Below, piece after piece: positions 26,115 to 34,804 of a DNA stretch of 64,000 nt. Under the pieces are notes generated by a model, which did no database searches, was not told where the DNA came from, and was given only the letters and a program-made list of their open reading frames with translations. The DNA is from JARRRD01 sp037381085 (GTDB lineage: Bacteria > Nitrospirota > Thermodesulfovibrionia > Thermodesulfovibrionales > UBA6898): assembly GCA_037381085.1 (NCBI GenBank), contig JARRRD010000006.1:1-64000 (forward strand), in the 5' to 3' direction. Position 1 is the stretch's first letter, and every line of letters begins with the position of its first letter. A program made the position numbers and the translations under genes.

Positions 26115-26879
26115 TTATTTCTCCCGTTTCCTCTTTTCCAGCGCCAGATATACAAAGAATCCCAGGATAAAGACTACCACCACTACGCCAAATGCGATAA
26201 AACCTATCTGGAATGAACCAAGCTCCTCGGGAAACTCCGGAATAAGCGAAGGCCTGGCCCCCCTCGCCTTCTCCTCGGCGAGTCTTATCCTGATCCTCGA
26301 CAATTCGCTCAACGTTGATTCCGTGACGTTCATCGGGTCTATCTGGTCAAAGCCGGTGGTGTCCTTATGGCAGCTCCCGCACACCTTGGGTACCGAAGGT
26401 ATGATATTGTTGTGTGCATTGTGGCAGGTAACGCAGGACGGACCGCCCTTGTTGCCCAGATACGCCTTGCCCATAATACTGCCGGCGTATCTCTCAACGG
26501 AAGCACTGTGGCACTGTCTGCATAAATCAAAGAGTGCCTGGCCCGAAGGTTTACCTGTGAAACCATGGGATTTCGACATCGCCCGGGCCTGTATGTCCGC
26601 AAACTGTCGGGGAGAAAGCCGGTTTATGTCCCCCAGATTGATACCCGCATCCCCCCCGTGGCAAAGGTCACAGGTAATTCCGTTCTGCCGGTGGACCGAC
26701 CCCTTCCATTCCGAGACCGGCTTTGCAAGTTCACCCCCAAGATATTCGTGACAGGTGATACAGGAGTTGGGTGCCTGCTGGGCGCGGGCCTCTGCCGCCA
26801 CCATGGCCAAAATAACCGACACAATAAATGCGTATCCAAGTATCTTCACAGTCACGCTCCGCCCGAATACTAGAATCAT
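26115..26879 (-). CDS. Membrane-anchored five-heme cytochrome c
   Basis: About 254 residues. The N-terminal signal (ILGYAFIVSVILAMVAAEAR) is followed by five CxxCH sites (CITCH, CDLCH, CRQCH, CVTCH, CGSCH) and a C-terminal transmembrane helix (IGFIAFGVVVVVFILGFFVY) with a basic end. The start is ATG 26879 (AGGAATGTGAG upstream), or GTG 26849 behind GGGCGGAG. The heme spacing, with K/S-G-S-(I/V)-H then NG(V/I)TCD(K/L)CHGGD, parallels the second five-heme protein of the operon, so the two probably arose by duplication. It is the first gene of the operon. Confidence 0.88.
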   Translation of the reverse strand: MILVFGRSVTVKILGYAFIVSVILAMVAAEARAQQAPNSCITCHEYLGGELAKPVSEWKGSVHRQNGITCDLCHGGDAGINLGDINRLSPRQFADIQARAMSKSHGFTGKPSGQALFDLCRQCHSASVERYAGSIMGKAYLGNKGGPSCVTCHNAHNNIIPSVPKVCGSCHKDTTGFDQIDPMNVTESTLSELSRIRIRLAEEKARGARPSLIPEFPEELGSFQIGFIAFGVVVVVFILGFFVYLALEKRKREK

Positions 26880-27024
26880 CTCACATTCCTGTCTTTTTGA
26901 CAAGATGTAATCGTACTTTTTCTCTGCCGCCGCACGTCAAAAGGAAGGGGGATGAAAGTGAAAAAAGCTGCGGTAATCCAATGTAGCCGGGCGTTGCAAT
27001 ATCAGGGAGACAAAAAGGGAGCTG

Positions 27025-27861
27025 CTACTTCATTATCTTCATGCTGATGTCCGCAGCGGTGACCGAGTGGGTCAGGCAGCCTACCGAGATCAGGTCTACC
27101 CCGGTTTCGGCGACCTCCTTCACATTATCGAGACTCATATTCCCCGATGCCTCAAGCATTACTCTTCCTTCTGTCATCCTGACCGCTTCTGCCATGTCCT
27201 GTACGGACATATTGTCCAGCATGACGATGTCGGCACCCGCTTCAATAGCCTCCTGGAGCTCCTTCAGGTTTTCAACTTCCACCTCTATCTTGGAAAGATG
27301 ATGTCCGGCCTTTGCCAGCATCACAGCCTTCCGCACGCTGCCGACCTCTTCTATGTGATTGTCTTTTATGAGTATCCCGTCATAAAGCCCGTACCGGTGG
27401 TTCACACCTCCTCCCATTCTGACCGCATATTTTTCCAGAAAGCGGAGGCAGGGGGTGGTCTTCCTGGTGTCTACAATCTTCGCTTTCGTCCCCCTCGCTG
27501 CATCGACAAATTGATTTGTAAGCGTTGCAATGCCAGAAAGCCGCTGCATGATATTCAGGCTTGTCCTCTCCCCTGCGAACAAAACCCTCGTCCTGCCGGA
27601 AACTTCCCCGAGAACATCCCCCTTCAGAACGTTGGACCCTTCATTAAAAAAAGTATTGATAGATGTGGAAGGATCGATGAGATCGAAGACAGCCCTGGCG
27701 AACGGGAAGCCCGCAAGTACAAAATTTCCTTTTGCCACGTACAGGGCCTTCGATACCTTTTCTTCCGTCACCAACAGGGAAGTGGTGATGTCGCAGTAAC
27801 CGAGGTCCTCTTCGAGTGCCCGTCTTATCAGCTCATGTACGGAGGCCGGGAATACCGTCAT
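27025..27861 (-). CDS. nadC: Nicotinate-nucleotide pyrophosphorylase (carboxylating)
   Basis: Converts quinolinate and PRPP to nicotinate mononucleotide in de novo NAD synthesis. 278 residues: ALEEDLGYCDITTS, GERTSLNIMQRLSGIAT, VDTRKTTPCLRFLEKYAV, GGGVNHRYGLYDGILIKDNH, EVEVENL and MLDNMS, all standard blocks. It is followed on the same strand by no near gene; upstream is the beta-repeat protein. nadA is encoded about 14 kb away. Confidence 0.96.
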   Translation of the reverse strand: MTVFPASVHELIRRALEEDLGYCDITTSLLVTEEKVSKALYVAKGNFVLAGFPFARAVFDLIDPSTSINTFFNEGSNVLKGDVLGEVSGRTRVLFAGERTSLNIMQRLSGIATLTNQFVDAARGTKAKIVDTRKTTPCLRFLEKYAVRMGGGVNHRYGLYDGILIKDNHIEEVGSVRKAVMLAKAGHHLSKIEVEVENLKELQEAIEAGADIVMLDNMSVQDMAEAVRMTEGRVMLEASGNMSLDNVKEVAETGVDLISVGCLTHSVTAADISMKIMK

Positions 27862-27865
27862 TCAT

Positions 27866-28351
27866 CTATCTCTTCCTGAAGAGGGAGAGAAAACCCCAGA
27901 TGCCGCCGGCCACCGCACTCAGGGCACAGGCGGATTTCCAGTCAAGAAGGGTCGTGAGATTCCCTTCGACCTTTTTTGCGACGACAAGCAGCGCGGCGCT
28001 CTTGTCCGAGTTCACGCTTCCGGCGGCAACCAGCCCCGCGGCGCTCCTGTTCAGGGTCATATCGTTTCTCGACAGGGAAAGGGGGGAAAGAGAGAAATTG
28101 ACGGTCGTACTGTTACCCATCGTCACTCCGCTCACACTCTGGTTGAGATTGACCTCGGTCCCCCTCACAAATACGGCGGCGGACTGCGTGGCTTCCATTC
28201 TCTCTCCGTCGATGCTGAGGGCGCCTACCTGCTGCATTTCCACATGGCCGCCTTCGACATTTCTGACACTGCTCTGGCTGATATTGATAAATTCTCCTTC
28301 TATGATCTCAACTTCTTTTTCCTGCAGGTCCTTTTCTTCCCTGGCTGTCAT
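27866..28351 (-). CDS. Beta-repeat protein of unknown function with C-terminal hydrophobic tail
   Basis: 161 residues from ATG 28351, whose ATGA overlaps the valS stop, so translation is likely coupled. After a charged N-terminus it consists of imperfect repeats of about 15-18 residues rich in V/L-x-G and N/T-x-S, such as VEMQQVGALSIDGERMEATQ, SAAVFVRGTEVNLNQS and MTLNRSAAGLVAAGSV. This suggests a right-handed beta-solenoid, distantly like bactofilin folds. It ends with a short hydrophobic segment (ALSAVAGGIWGFLSLF) and basic residues. I do not recognise a named family. Confidence 0.65.
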   Translation of the reverse strand: MTAREEKDLQEKEVEIIEGEFINISQSSVRNVEGGHVEMQQVGALSIDGERMEATQSAAVFVRGTEVNLNQSVSGVTMGNSTTVNFSLSPLSLSRNDMTLNRSAAGLVAAGSVNSDKSAALLVVAKKVEGNLTTLLDWKSACALSAVAGGIWGFLSLFRKR

Positions 28352-31029
28352 TTTCTTCCCCCGGCTTCGTGAAGTTTCCTCATGTTTTCCTGTATCCTTT
28401 CCTTTCTCTTCAGACATTCCTCGTATTTCTCCCGCTCCTTCAGGACAACGTCTTTCGGAGCCCTTTTCAGAAAATCCTCGTTCAGCAGCTTCTTGTTGAG
28501 AAAGGCAACGGACTGCTCCACCTTGGCCTCTTCCTTCTTAAGTCTATCAATTTCCATTTCTATGTTCAACAGACCTTCCAGGGGGACATAGACCTCGGAG
28601 AAAGTCCTGACGGCAACTGCGGCTCCTCTCGGCTTTTTCACTTCCACACCTATTTCGATTATCCGCGCCTTCGCGAGCTTCGCCAGATATGTCAGGTTCT
28701 TTCTCAGGACATCACCGGTCTTTTCCGAAAGAGTCTTTATATATACACTGAGTTCAAGAGAAGGAGCAAGGTTCAACTCCCCCCGTATCGTTCTTACACC
28801 TGTCACGGCCTCCATGATCAATCCCATTTCGGTCTCAGCTTCATCGTATCCGGGCAGGGACAGCGGATAATCCGCAATAACAATGCTCTCCCCTTTCCTG
28901 CCATCCCCTGCTGCAGCCTTCCCGCCCTTCATGGTCTGCCAGATCTCTTCCGTCACATAAGGCATGAAAGGGTGAAGCAGTCTCAAAGTGCAATCAAGGA
29001 GGTAGAGCAGACAAACCTTCACTGCTTCCTTGCCGAACGACTCACCGTACAGGACCGGTTTTGCCATTTCGATGTACCAGTCGCACAGTTCGTGCCACGT
29101 GAACTGATAGACACTGCTGGCGGCGTCGTTAAACCTGTAATCACCAAGCGCGCTGTTGACATCGTCTGCAGTAACGGCCAGCCTGCTCAATATCCACTTG
29201 CTGCCGATATCGAGGTCCCCCGCATCAAAGGTCTGCGGAAGCTCTACGTCCCCGGTGTTGGCCAGTATGAATCTCGACGCGTTCCAGAGCTTGTTCACGA
29301 AGTGCCTGTATCCCTCCACCCTCTCCTCCGAGAACCTCACGTCCCTCCCCTGGGCTGCAAAGGCGGCGAGGGTAAACCTGAATGCATCGGTGCCGTATTT
29401 CTCCATCATGATCAGCGGATCGATGACGTTCCCCTTCGACTTCGACATCTTCTGGCCGCTCGCATCCCTTACAAGGGCATGGATATAAACGTCACTGAAC
29501 GGCACATCCTTCATGAACTTGATGCCCATCATGGCCATGCGGGCAACCCAGAAAAAGATGATGTCGAAGCCTGTCACCAATACGGATGTGGGATAATACG
29601 TCCTGAGTTCTTCCGTGCTTTCAGGCCAGCCGAGGGTCGAAAAGGGCCAGAGGGCGGAGGAAAACCAGGTGTCGAGGACGTCTTCGTCCTGCCTCAGTGC
29701 CGTACCGCCGCATTTACCGCATTTGGCGGGCGCCTCCCTCGACACGATCACATCCCCGCAGCCGCCGCAATACCAGGCGGGTATCCTGTGGCCCCACCAG
29801 ATCTGTCTCGATATGCACCAGTCGTTTATGTTCTCCATCCAGGCGAAGTAGGTGTTCTCCCAGGTCCTCGGAATGATCCTGATCCTGCCTTCCCTGACAG
29901 CCTTGACAGCTTCCCGCGCCAGAGGTCCAACCTTCACGTACCACTGGAGGGCCGAAAGGGGCTCTATCACCGTCTTGCAACGGTAACACTGGCTTATGGA
30001 AAGCGTGTGTTTTTCCTGCTTGACGAGGAGCCCGGCCTCCTTCAAGTCACTTATTACGGCCTTCCTGCACTCATACCTGTCCATGCCTGCATACCTGGCG
30101 CCGGCCTCTGCGGTCATGCGGCCGTCGGGACCGATCACGGTCACGGAATCAAGCGGCGGCTCCTGTCTCTTGGCGATCGCTTCATCGTTGAAGTCGTGGG
30201 CCGGCGTGACCTTCACAGCGCCGGTTCCGAACTCGCGCTCAACGGCTGCATCGGCCACAACGGGGATCTTCCTGCCCGTCAGCGGCAGTGACACTTTCTT
30301 TCCTATAAGATCCTCGTAGCGCTCGTCGTCGGGATGGACGGCAACCGCCGTGTCCCCCAGCATGGTCTCAGGCCTGGTAGTCGCGACAACCACGCTCCCC
30401 GACCCGTCTTCCAGCGGGTACATTATATGTGTAAGTTTGCCCTCCAGTTCTTCGTGTTCGACCTCGATATCGGAAAGCGCCGTGTGACAGCGCGGACACC
30501 AGTTTATCAGCCTGTTGTCCCTGTAAATCAGCCCCTGCTCGTAAAGGGTCACGAATACCTCAATGACCGCCTTTGAGAGTCCGTTGTCGAGGGTAAACCG
30601 CTCCCTCGACCAGTCACAGGAAGCTCCAAGCCTTTTCAGCTGGTGAATGATCCTGCCCCCGTATTCCTCTTTCCATTTCCAGACCCGCGCGATAAAGGCA
30701 TCCCGGCCCATCCAGTGTCTGTCAAGCCCCTCCGAGGAGAGTTGCCTCTCCACCACGTTCTGAGTGGCGATTCCGGCATGGTCCATGCCCGGAATCCAGA
30801 GGACATTGCATCCCTTCATCCTTTTCCACCGCACCAGAATATCCTGAAGGGTTGTGTTCAGGGCATGGCCCATGTGCAGCGAACCTGTAACGTTGGGCGG
30901 GGGGATTACGATCGAAAAAGCTTCGGCCTTCGACCCCGGATCAGCGACGAAATAATTACCGGACATCCAGTATTCATACCACTTTAACTCGACGCCTTTG
31001 GGGTTATAGCTCTTTTCTAACTCACTCAT
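28348..31029 (-). CDS. valS: Valyl-tRNA synthetase
   Basis: 893 residues, class I synthetase. It has the HIGH motif in PPNVTGSLHMGHAL, the editing domain with TTRPETMLGDTAVAVHPDD, the KMSKS motif in GQKMSKSKGNVIDP, the anticodon-binding region, and a C-terminal coiled coil (EMEIDRLKKEEAKVEQ). Start ATG 31029 gives the usual N-terminus (MSELEKSYNPKGVE). No strong ribosome site precedes it. The stop overlaps the next gene. Confidence 0.97.
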   Translation of the reverse strand: MSELEKSYNPKGVELKWYEYWMSGNYFVADPGSKAEAFSIVIPPPNVTGSLHMGHALNTTLQDILVRWKRMKGCNVLWIPGMDHAGIATQNVVERQLSSEGLDRHWMGRDAFIARVWKWKEEYGGRIIHQLKRLGASCDWSRERFTLDNGLSKAVIEVFVTLYEQGLIYRDNRLINWCPRCHTALSDIEVEHEELEGKLTHIMYPLEDGSGSVVVATTRPETMLGDTAVAVHPDDERYEDLIGKKVSLPLTGRKIPVVADAAVEREFGTGAVKVTPAHDFNDEAIAKRQEPPLDSVTVIGPDGRMTAEAGARYAGMDRYECRKAVISDLKEAGLLVKQEKHTLSISQCYRCKTVIEPLSALQWYVKVGPLAREAVKAVREGRIRIIPRTWENTYFAWMENINDWCISRQIWWGHRIPAWYCGGCGDVIVSREAPAKCGKCGGTALRQDEDVLDTWFSSALWPFSTLGWPESTEELRTYYPTSVLVTGFDIIFFWVARMAMMGIKFMKDVPFSDVYIHALVRDASGQKMSKSKGNVIDPLIMMEKYGTDAFRFTLAAFAAQGRDVRFSEERVEGYRHFVNKLWNASRFILANTGDVELPQTFDAGDLDIGSKWILSRLAVTADDVNSALGDYRFNDAASSVYQFTWHELCDWYIEMAKPVLYGESFGKEAVKVCLLYLLDCTLRLLHPFMPYVTEEIWQTMKGGKAAAGDGRKGESIVIADYPLSLPGYDEAETEMGLIMEAVTGVRTIRGELNLAPSLELSVYIKTLSEKTGDVLRKNLTYLAKLAKARIIEIGVEVKKPRGAAVAVRTFSEVYVPLEGLLNIEMEIDRLKKEEAKVEQSVAFLNKKLLNEDFLKRAPKDVVLKEREKYEECLKRKERIQENMRKLHEAGGRK

Positions 31030-31091
31030 AACAAAGAAAGACGGGGAATGAGCAATGCCATTTCCCCGCCGATGCAATTACACAAATTAAA

Positions 31092-32069
31092 TTAATATTC
31101 GGATCTTATCTTCTCGATCTCTTTCGAGATCATCGTCCCGGCCAGATCAGGAACGGTCTCCCAGATCACTTTTTCAACCTCTTTCCCGATGGACGTAACA
31201 GACTCTTTCAGGATCTCTTTCAGGACCTTCTCGCCAAGTTCGGGCGCAATCTCCCACAGGATCTTCTCCGCCGAATCCTTAACGGCAGGCATGAGTGAAG
31301 AGAGAAGGACTTCTCTGATATCAACGCCGGACAGGAGGCTGGACACTTTCTCGTCCACTGTTGCTCTTATCATCCCCAGCAACTCTTCCCGTGAGGGCAT
31401 TGCAACTTCCGGCGCGCCTGCGGGCGCCGATTCACTGGAAGGCCTCGCCGGCTCAAAGGCCCGGGCCGCGGGCTCCTCCGGCATCTCCTCCGGCATTTCA
31501 AAAGCATTTTCCGCCCCGGTCTGCTCTTCTTCCGTCACGGCCTCCGCAGCCAATTCTCCCGTATCTTCGGGTATCTCCTCCATCGCCCAGAGGTCTTCAT
31601 CCGTTTCCGCCACTTCGACAGCTTCCTCCCCTGCATCCTCAGCGACCTCAACGGCTTCGTCCGGTTCCGCGAGGACCGTCTCTCCGGCCTCTTCCGCCGA
31701 CGCCATCGTGAGGACGGCGTTCAGTTTGCTTATGAGCTCCTGGGATTCAAAAGGTTTTATGATCGAATCATCGGCGCCCACCTTCTCGGCAAGCTCGTCG
31801 TCTATCGGCTCGAAGGCGCCCGCAAGAAGGATAACGGGGACATGGCTTGTCCGCGGGTCCTGTTTGATCTTTTCGCAAAGCTGGTAACCGTTCATCTTCG
31901 GCATGTCCACGTCCGCCAGCATTATGTCGGGGCTGAAGGTGTCGACTGCCTCGAGCGCATCCTCCCCATTGCTCACAGATTTTATCTCAAAGTCCTCTTC
32001 CGCCAGGACCAGCTCGACCACTTTCTGTATCGTAATACTGTCATCTGCGAGCAACAGCTTGTGAGCCAT
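31092..32069 (-). CDS. Response regulator with acidic linker and helical C-terminal domain
   Basis: 325 residues. The receiver domain (1-125) has LLADDSITIQKVVELVL, the phospho-acceptor Asp in MLADVDMPKMNGY and the Lys in IIKPFES. Residues 130-230 are an Ala/Glu-rich low-complexity linker. The C-terminus (about 230-325) repeats a pattern of two helices with (E/K)-K-(I/V)-(L/I)-W-E-x-x-P-(E/D)-L, as in AEKILWEIAPELGEKVL and VEKVIWETVPDLAGTMI. Proteins of this architecture occur in delta-proteobacteria and Nitrospirota, but no DNA-binding output is present. It is likely a protein-interaction output for polarity or motility, which is inference. Confidence 0.82.
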   Translation of the reverse strand: MAHKLLLADDSITIQKVVELVLAEEDFEIKSVSNGEDALEAVDTFSPDIMLADVDMPKMNGYQLCEKIKQDPRTSHVPVILLAGAFEPIDDELAEKVGADDSIIKPFESQELISKLNAVLTMASAEEAGETVLAEPDEAVEVAEDAGEEAVEVAETDEDLWAMEEIPEDTGELAAEAVTEEEQTGAENAFEMPEEMPEEPAARAFEPARPSSESAPAGAPEVAMPSREELLGMIRATVDEKVSSLLSGVDIREVLLSSLMPAVKDSAEKILWEIAPELGEKVLKEILKESVTSIGKEVEKVIWETVPDLAGTMISKEIEKIRSEY

Positions 32070-32185
32070 AGTTACCTCGTTTCGCTTAAATTGTTCAAAT
32101 TTTATGTTTAAATCCCTAAAAAAGTCAAGACTTTTCGTTTTGAAGCGTTACGCACCGAACCCACGGTTCAGCAGGAAGAAACGCC

Positions 32186-32389
32186 TCAACCGCCCCCGCT
32201 GAAACCGCGTGACGGAATCGAAGAAGAACCGCCGCCGGACCCGGTCGAGCAACAGAACGCCGAAATCACCTTCTTTACATGTCCGGAAGAGCATTTCGGA
32301 CATTGCGTATCCTTCTCCGTCGCATTTATACCCTGAAGAAGAGAAAATCTCTCCCCGCAATCCCTGCAGATATATTCATAGATAGGCAT
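32186..32389 (-). CDS. FmdB-family zinc-ribbon protein
   Basis: 67 residues beginning MPIYEYICRDCGERFSLLQG, with a second pair CPKC, the four Cys of a zinc ribbon, then a Gly/Ser-rich tail. This family is widely annotated as putative regulatory proteins, with no firm role. It is transcribed away from amrS. Confidence 0.88.
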   Translation of the reverse strand: MPIYEYICRDCGERFSLLQGINATEKDTQCPKCSSGHVKKVISAFCCSTGSGGGSSSIPSRGFSGGG

Positions 32390-32467
32390 AGTACCTCCAC
32401 AAAAGGTTTCGATTGATATTGATTATTTTATCTTGCGGACATGTTTTAGTCAATAAAACCGGAAGGG

Positions 32468-32495
32468 TTTACACCGTTACCGGTTCTGATATAAT
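32468..32495 (+). promoter_or_regulatory. Sigma-70 promoter very close to the amrS start
   Basis: TTTACA (32468-32473), a 16-base spacer and a perfect TATAAT (32490-32495). The expected transcript start falls at about 32502, the A of the amrS ATG, which would make the mRNA leaderless. Confidence 0.6.
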
Positions 32496-32501
32496 GCAGG
32501 T

Positions 32502-33521
32502 ATGAAAGAGGCGATGGTATACGAAAAACTAGACGGCTCCGATGTGAGATGCCATCTGTGCGGTCATCACTGCCTTATCCACGAAGGCAAGAGGGGCATA
32601 TGCGCCGTGCGCGAGAACAGGGGGGGAACGCTCTACAGTCTTGTTTACGGCATGGTCATTTCAATGAATACAGACCCCATCGAAAAGAAACCCCTCTTCC
32701 ATTTCCTCCCCGGAACGACCTCATTTTCGATAGCTACCGCAGGTTGCAATTTCCGGTGCAAGCACTGCCAGAACTACGAAATATCCCAGTACCCGAGAGA
32801 GCGGAAATTTCCGATCCCCGGCAATGAAGTGACCGCCGCGGACGTGGTCGGCGCAGCACTGCAGAACAACTGCAGAAGCATTTCATATACGTATACCGAA
32901 CCGACGATCTTTTTCGAATTCGCTTATGATTGTGCAAGGCTCGCGCATGAAAAAGGCATCAGGAACGTCTTTGTCAGCAACGGATACACCGGTCCGGAGG
33001 CAACAAGGCTTATAGCCCCCTATCTCGACGCCAACAATATCGATCTCAAGGGAAGCGACAGGTTCTACAGGGAAATCTGCGGCGCACGTCTGGAACCTGT
33101 CAAAGAGACGATCAGGCTCATGAAATCTCTGGGGGTCTGGGTGGAAGTAACGACACTCGTCATCCCCGACCTCAACGACTCGGAGAACGACCTGACGGAC
33201 ATAGCAGAGTTTATTTGTTCCGTGGACCCTGCCATTCCGTGGCACGTCAGCCAGTTCTACCCTACCTACCAACTCCTCGACAAACCCAGGACGCCGGTGG
33301 AAAAACTTAGACAGGCAATGGAAATTGGCAGGAAGGCCGGCCTCAAATACGTCTATGAAGGCAACGTGCCGGGTGAAGGCGGCGAAAATACCCGTTGTCC
33401 GGGCTGCAACAAAGTCCTCATAGAAAGGTTCGGCTACAGGATCGTGACAAACGTCATGAAGGGGAATGCCTGCACCGGCTGCGGCACGGAAATAGAAGGA
33501 ATCTGGCAGGCAGGGAAGTAG
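32502..33521 (+). CDS. amrS: AmmeMemoRadiSam system radical SAM enzyme
   Basis: 339 residues. An N-terminal zinc-ribbon-like CHLCGHHCLIHEGKRGICAV is followed by the radical SAM motif AGCNFRCKHCQNYEIS (C-x3-C-x2-C), SYTYTEPTIFFEF, and a C-terminal CPGC/CTGC pair. This arrangement is typical of AmrS, formerly annotated as a pyruvate formate-lyase activase; the partner AMMECR1 and Memo genes are not in the window. No good ribosome-binding site lies ahead of either ATG 32502 or ATG 32514, which fits the leaderless promoter. Confidence 0.88.
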   Translation: MKEAMVYEKLDGSDVRCHLCGHHCLIHEGKRGICAVRENRGGTLYSLVYGMVISMNTDPIEKKPLFHFLPGTTSFSIATAGCNFRCKHCQNYEISQYPRERKFPIPGNEVTAADVVGAALQNNCRSISYTYTEPTIFFEFAYDCARLAHEKGIRNVFVSNGYTGPEATRLIAPYLDANNIDLKGSDRFYREICGARLEPVKETIRLMKSLGVWVEVTTLVIPDLNDSENDLTDIAEFICSVDPAIPWHVSQFYPTYQLLDKPRTPVEKLRQAMEIGRKAGLKYVYEGNVPGEGGENTRCPGCNKVLIERFGYRIVTNVMKGNACTGCGTEIEGIWQAGK

Positions 33522-33578
33522 CCCCGCTCCGGTGAAGCCGGTGCATTCACGACTGACGATTCACGGCCTTTGCCGCAA

Positions 33579-34040
33579 TCAGTCTAACTTTAACACCATC
33601 AAGACGGCGTCCTCCACAGGCGACTTATAGTAGTTCTTCCTCAAACCGAAAAGCTTGAAATTGAATTTCTCATACATCTTTCTCGCTGCCTCGTTGGAAG
33701 ACCTCACTTCGAGAAAGATGAACCGGCATCCCTGCTCCCTGAGGTCTCCGATCATATCTTCGATGAGAGCGGATGCAATTCCAAGCCGTCTGAATTCCGG
33801 TCGAACGGCAAGAGTGAGCATATGTCCTTCATCCACGATCCTGCTTGCGCATATATAGCCGGCTATTTCCCTGCCCCGTCTGGCCACCTTTGAAAGGGAA
33901 CCCGGTTTTCTTACTTCGGTATAGAAAGACATCTCGGACCAGGGCGTGGTGAAGGAGAGCCTCTCGATCCCGGCAACTTCGGAAACATCGTCTGTGGTCA
34001 TGTCCCCAATGGAGATGTCATTCAGGGGTTCTTCTCCCAT
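33579..34040 (-). CDS. rimI: Ribosomal protein S18 alanine N-acetyltransferase
   Basis: GNAT-fold acetyltransferase of 153 residues with acetyl-CoA site RPEFRRLGIASALIEDMI, LEVRSSNEAARKMYEKFNF, and the ending KNYYKSPVEDAVLMVL characteristic of RimI. It overlaps tsaB upstream by 19 bp, the common tsaB-rimI arrangement. Confidence 0.9.
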   Translation of the reverse strand: MGEEPLNDISIGDMTTDDVSEVAGIERLSFTTPWSEMSFYTEVRKPGSLSKVARRGREIAGYICASRIVDEGHMLTLAVRPEFRRLGIASALIEDMIGDLREQGCRFIFLEVRSSNEAARKMYEKFNFKLFGLRKNYYKSPVEDAVLMVLKLD

Positions 34041-34714
34041 TTCACCTCGGCTTCGGACTTTCTGATATAGAGAGGTGTCGCCGCCGCGGCGCCGGTAAAC
34101 TCGCCCCTGGCCGCTTTCGAAAGCCCAAGCATGGCGACATTCGCAGGGGAAGGGACCATCCCCACAGAGGGGGCCATAACGGCCCGTTCCTTCATGACCC
34201 TGCTGATCACGTCCCGGTACAGCAGAGCTCCCTCACCGGCAAATAACGTGGTCCCGGGGAGTCTCTTCAGCAGCTCCTCCGGTCTGACCGACATGTCTTC
34301 AACGTCCTGCCGGAAACCGTCTTCCTCCCACCGGAAGACGGCGGCGTAGACCTCTTCCTTCCTTGCATCGAGCATCAGGCAGACGGGATATTCACAGAAA
34401 GGGAAATTCCATGCAAAGGCCTTGAGTGTGGGCACTGTAACGACCGGCTTGCCTGTTGAGTAGGAAAGACCCTTGACGGTGCTCAGACCGATCCTCAGTC
34501 CGGTAAAGGATCCCGGTCCGATGGCCACCGAAAATACGTCGATATCGTCCATGTTCAGTTCGGACTGGACAAGCGCATGATCAATGACGGTCATCAGCCT
34601 CTCTGAATGCGTGGTCTTGACGTTCAGTCTCAGTTCGGCGATAAGACCGGCTTCTCCGTCCACAATTGCGACCCCGCCGAGCATCGTAGATGTCTCCACC
34701 CCAAGCACTTTCAT
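34022..34714 (-). CDS. tsaB: tRNA threonylcarbamoyladenosine biosynthesis protein TsaB
   Basis: 230 residues of ASKHA fold: VLGVETSTMLGGVAIVDG, HSERLMTVIDHAL, VAIGPGSFTGLRIGLSTVKG and MLDARKEEVYAAVF. TsaB partners TsaD and TsaE in making t6A37 of ANN-decoding tRNAs; TsaD is not in the window. Overlap with rimI suggests co-expression. Confidence 0.94.
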   Translation of the reverse strand: MKVLGVETSTMLGGVAIVDGEAGLIAELRLNVKTTHSERLMTVIDHALVQSELNMDDIDVFSVAIGPGSFTGLRIGLSTVKGLSYSTGKPVVTVPTLKAFAWNFPFCEYPVCLMLDARKEEVYAAVFRWEEDGFRQDVEDMSVRPEELLKRLPGTTLFAGEGALLYRDVISRVMKERAVMAPSVGMVPSPANVAMLGLSKAARGEFTGAAAATPLYIRKSEAEVKWEKNP

Positions 34715-34760
34715 AAAAACTATTATATCTTACCCAGGCAAAGGAGGAACCAAAAGAGAA

Positions 34761-34792
34761 TTTCACCACAGAGACACGAAGGCACAGAGAAA
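34761..34792. repeat. Dispersed TTTCACCACAGAG repeat copy
   Basis: The block beginning TTTCACCACAGAGACACGAA is a second copy of the repeat at 12278. It lies in the gap between the MFS stop and tsaB. Confidence 0.5.
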
Positions 34793-34804
34793 ACCGCTCC
34801 TCTC

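Noticed and set aside
28369..30291. Long plus-strand open frame of 640 codons
   Set aside because: It lies wholly antisense to valS, which has all class I synthetase motifs.
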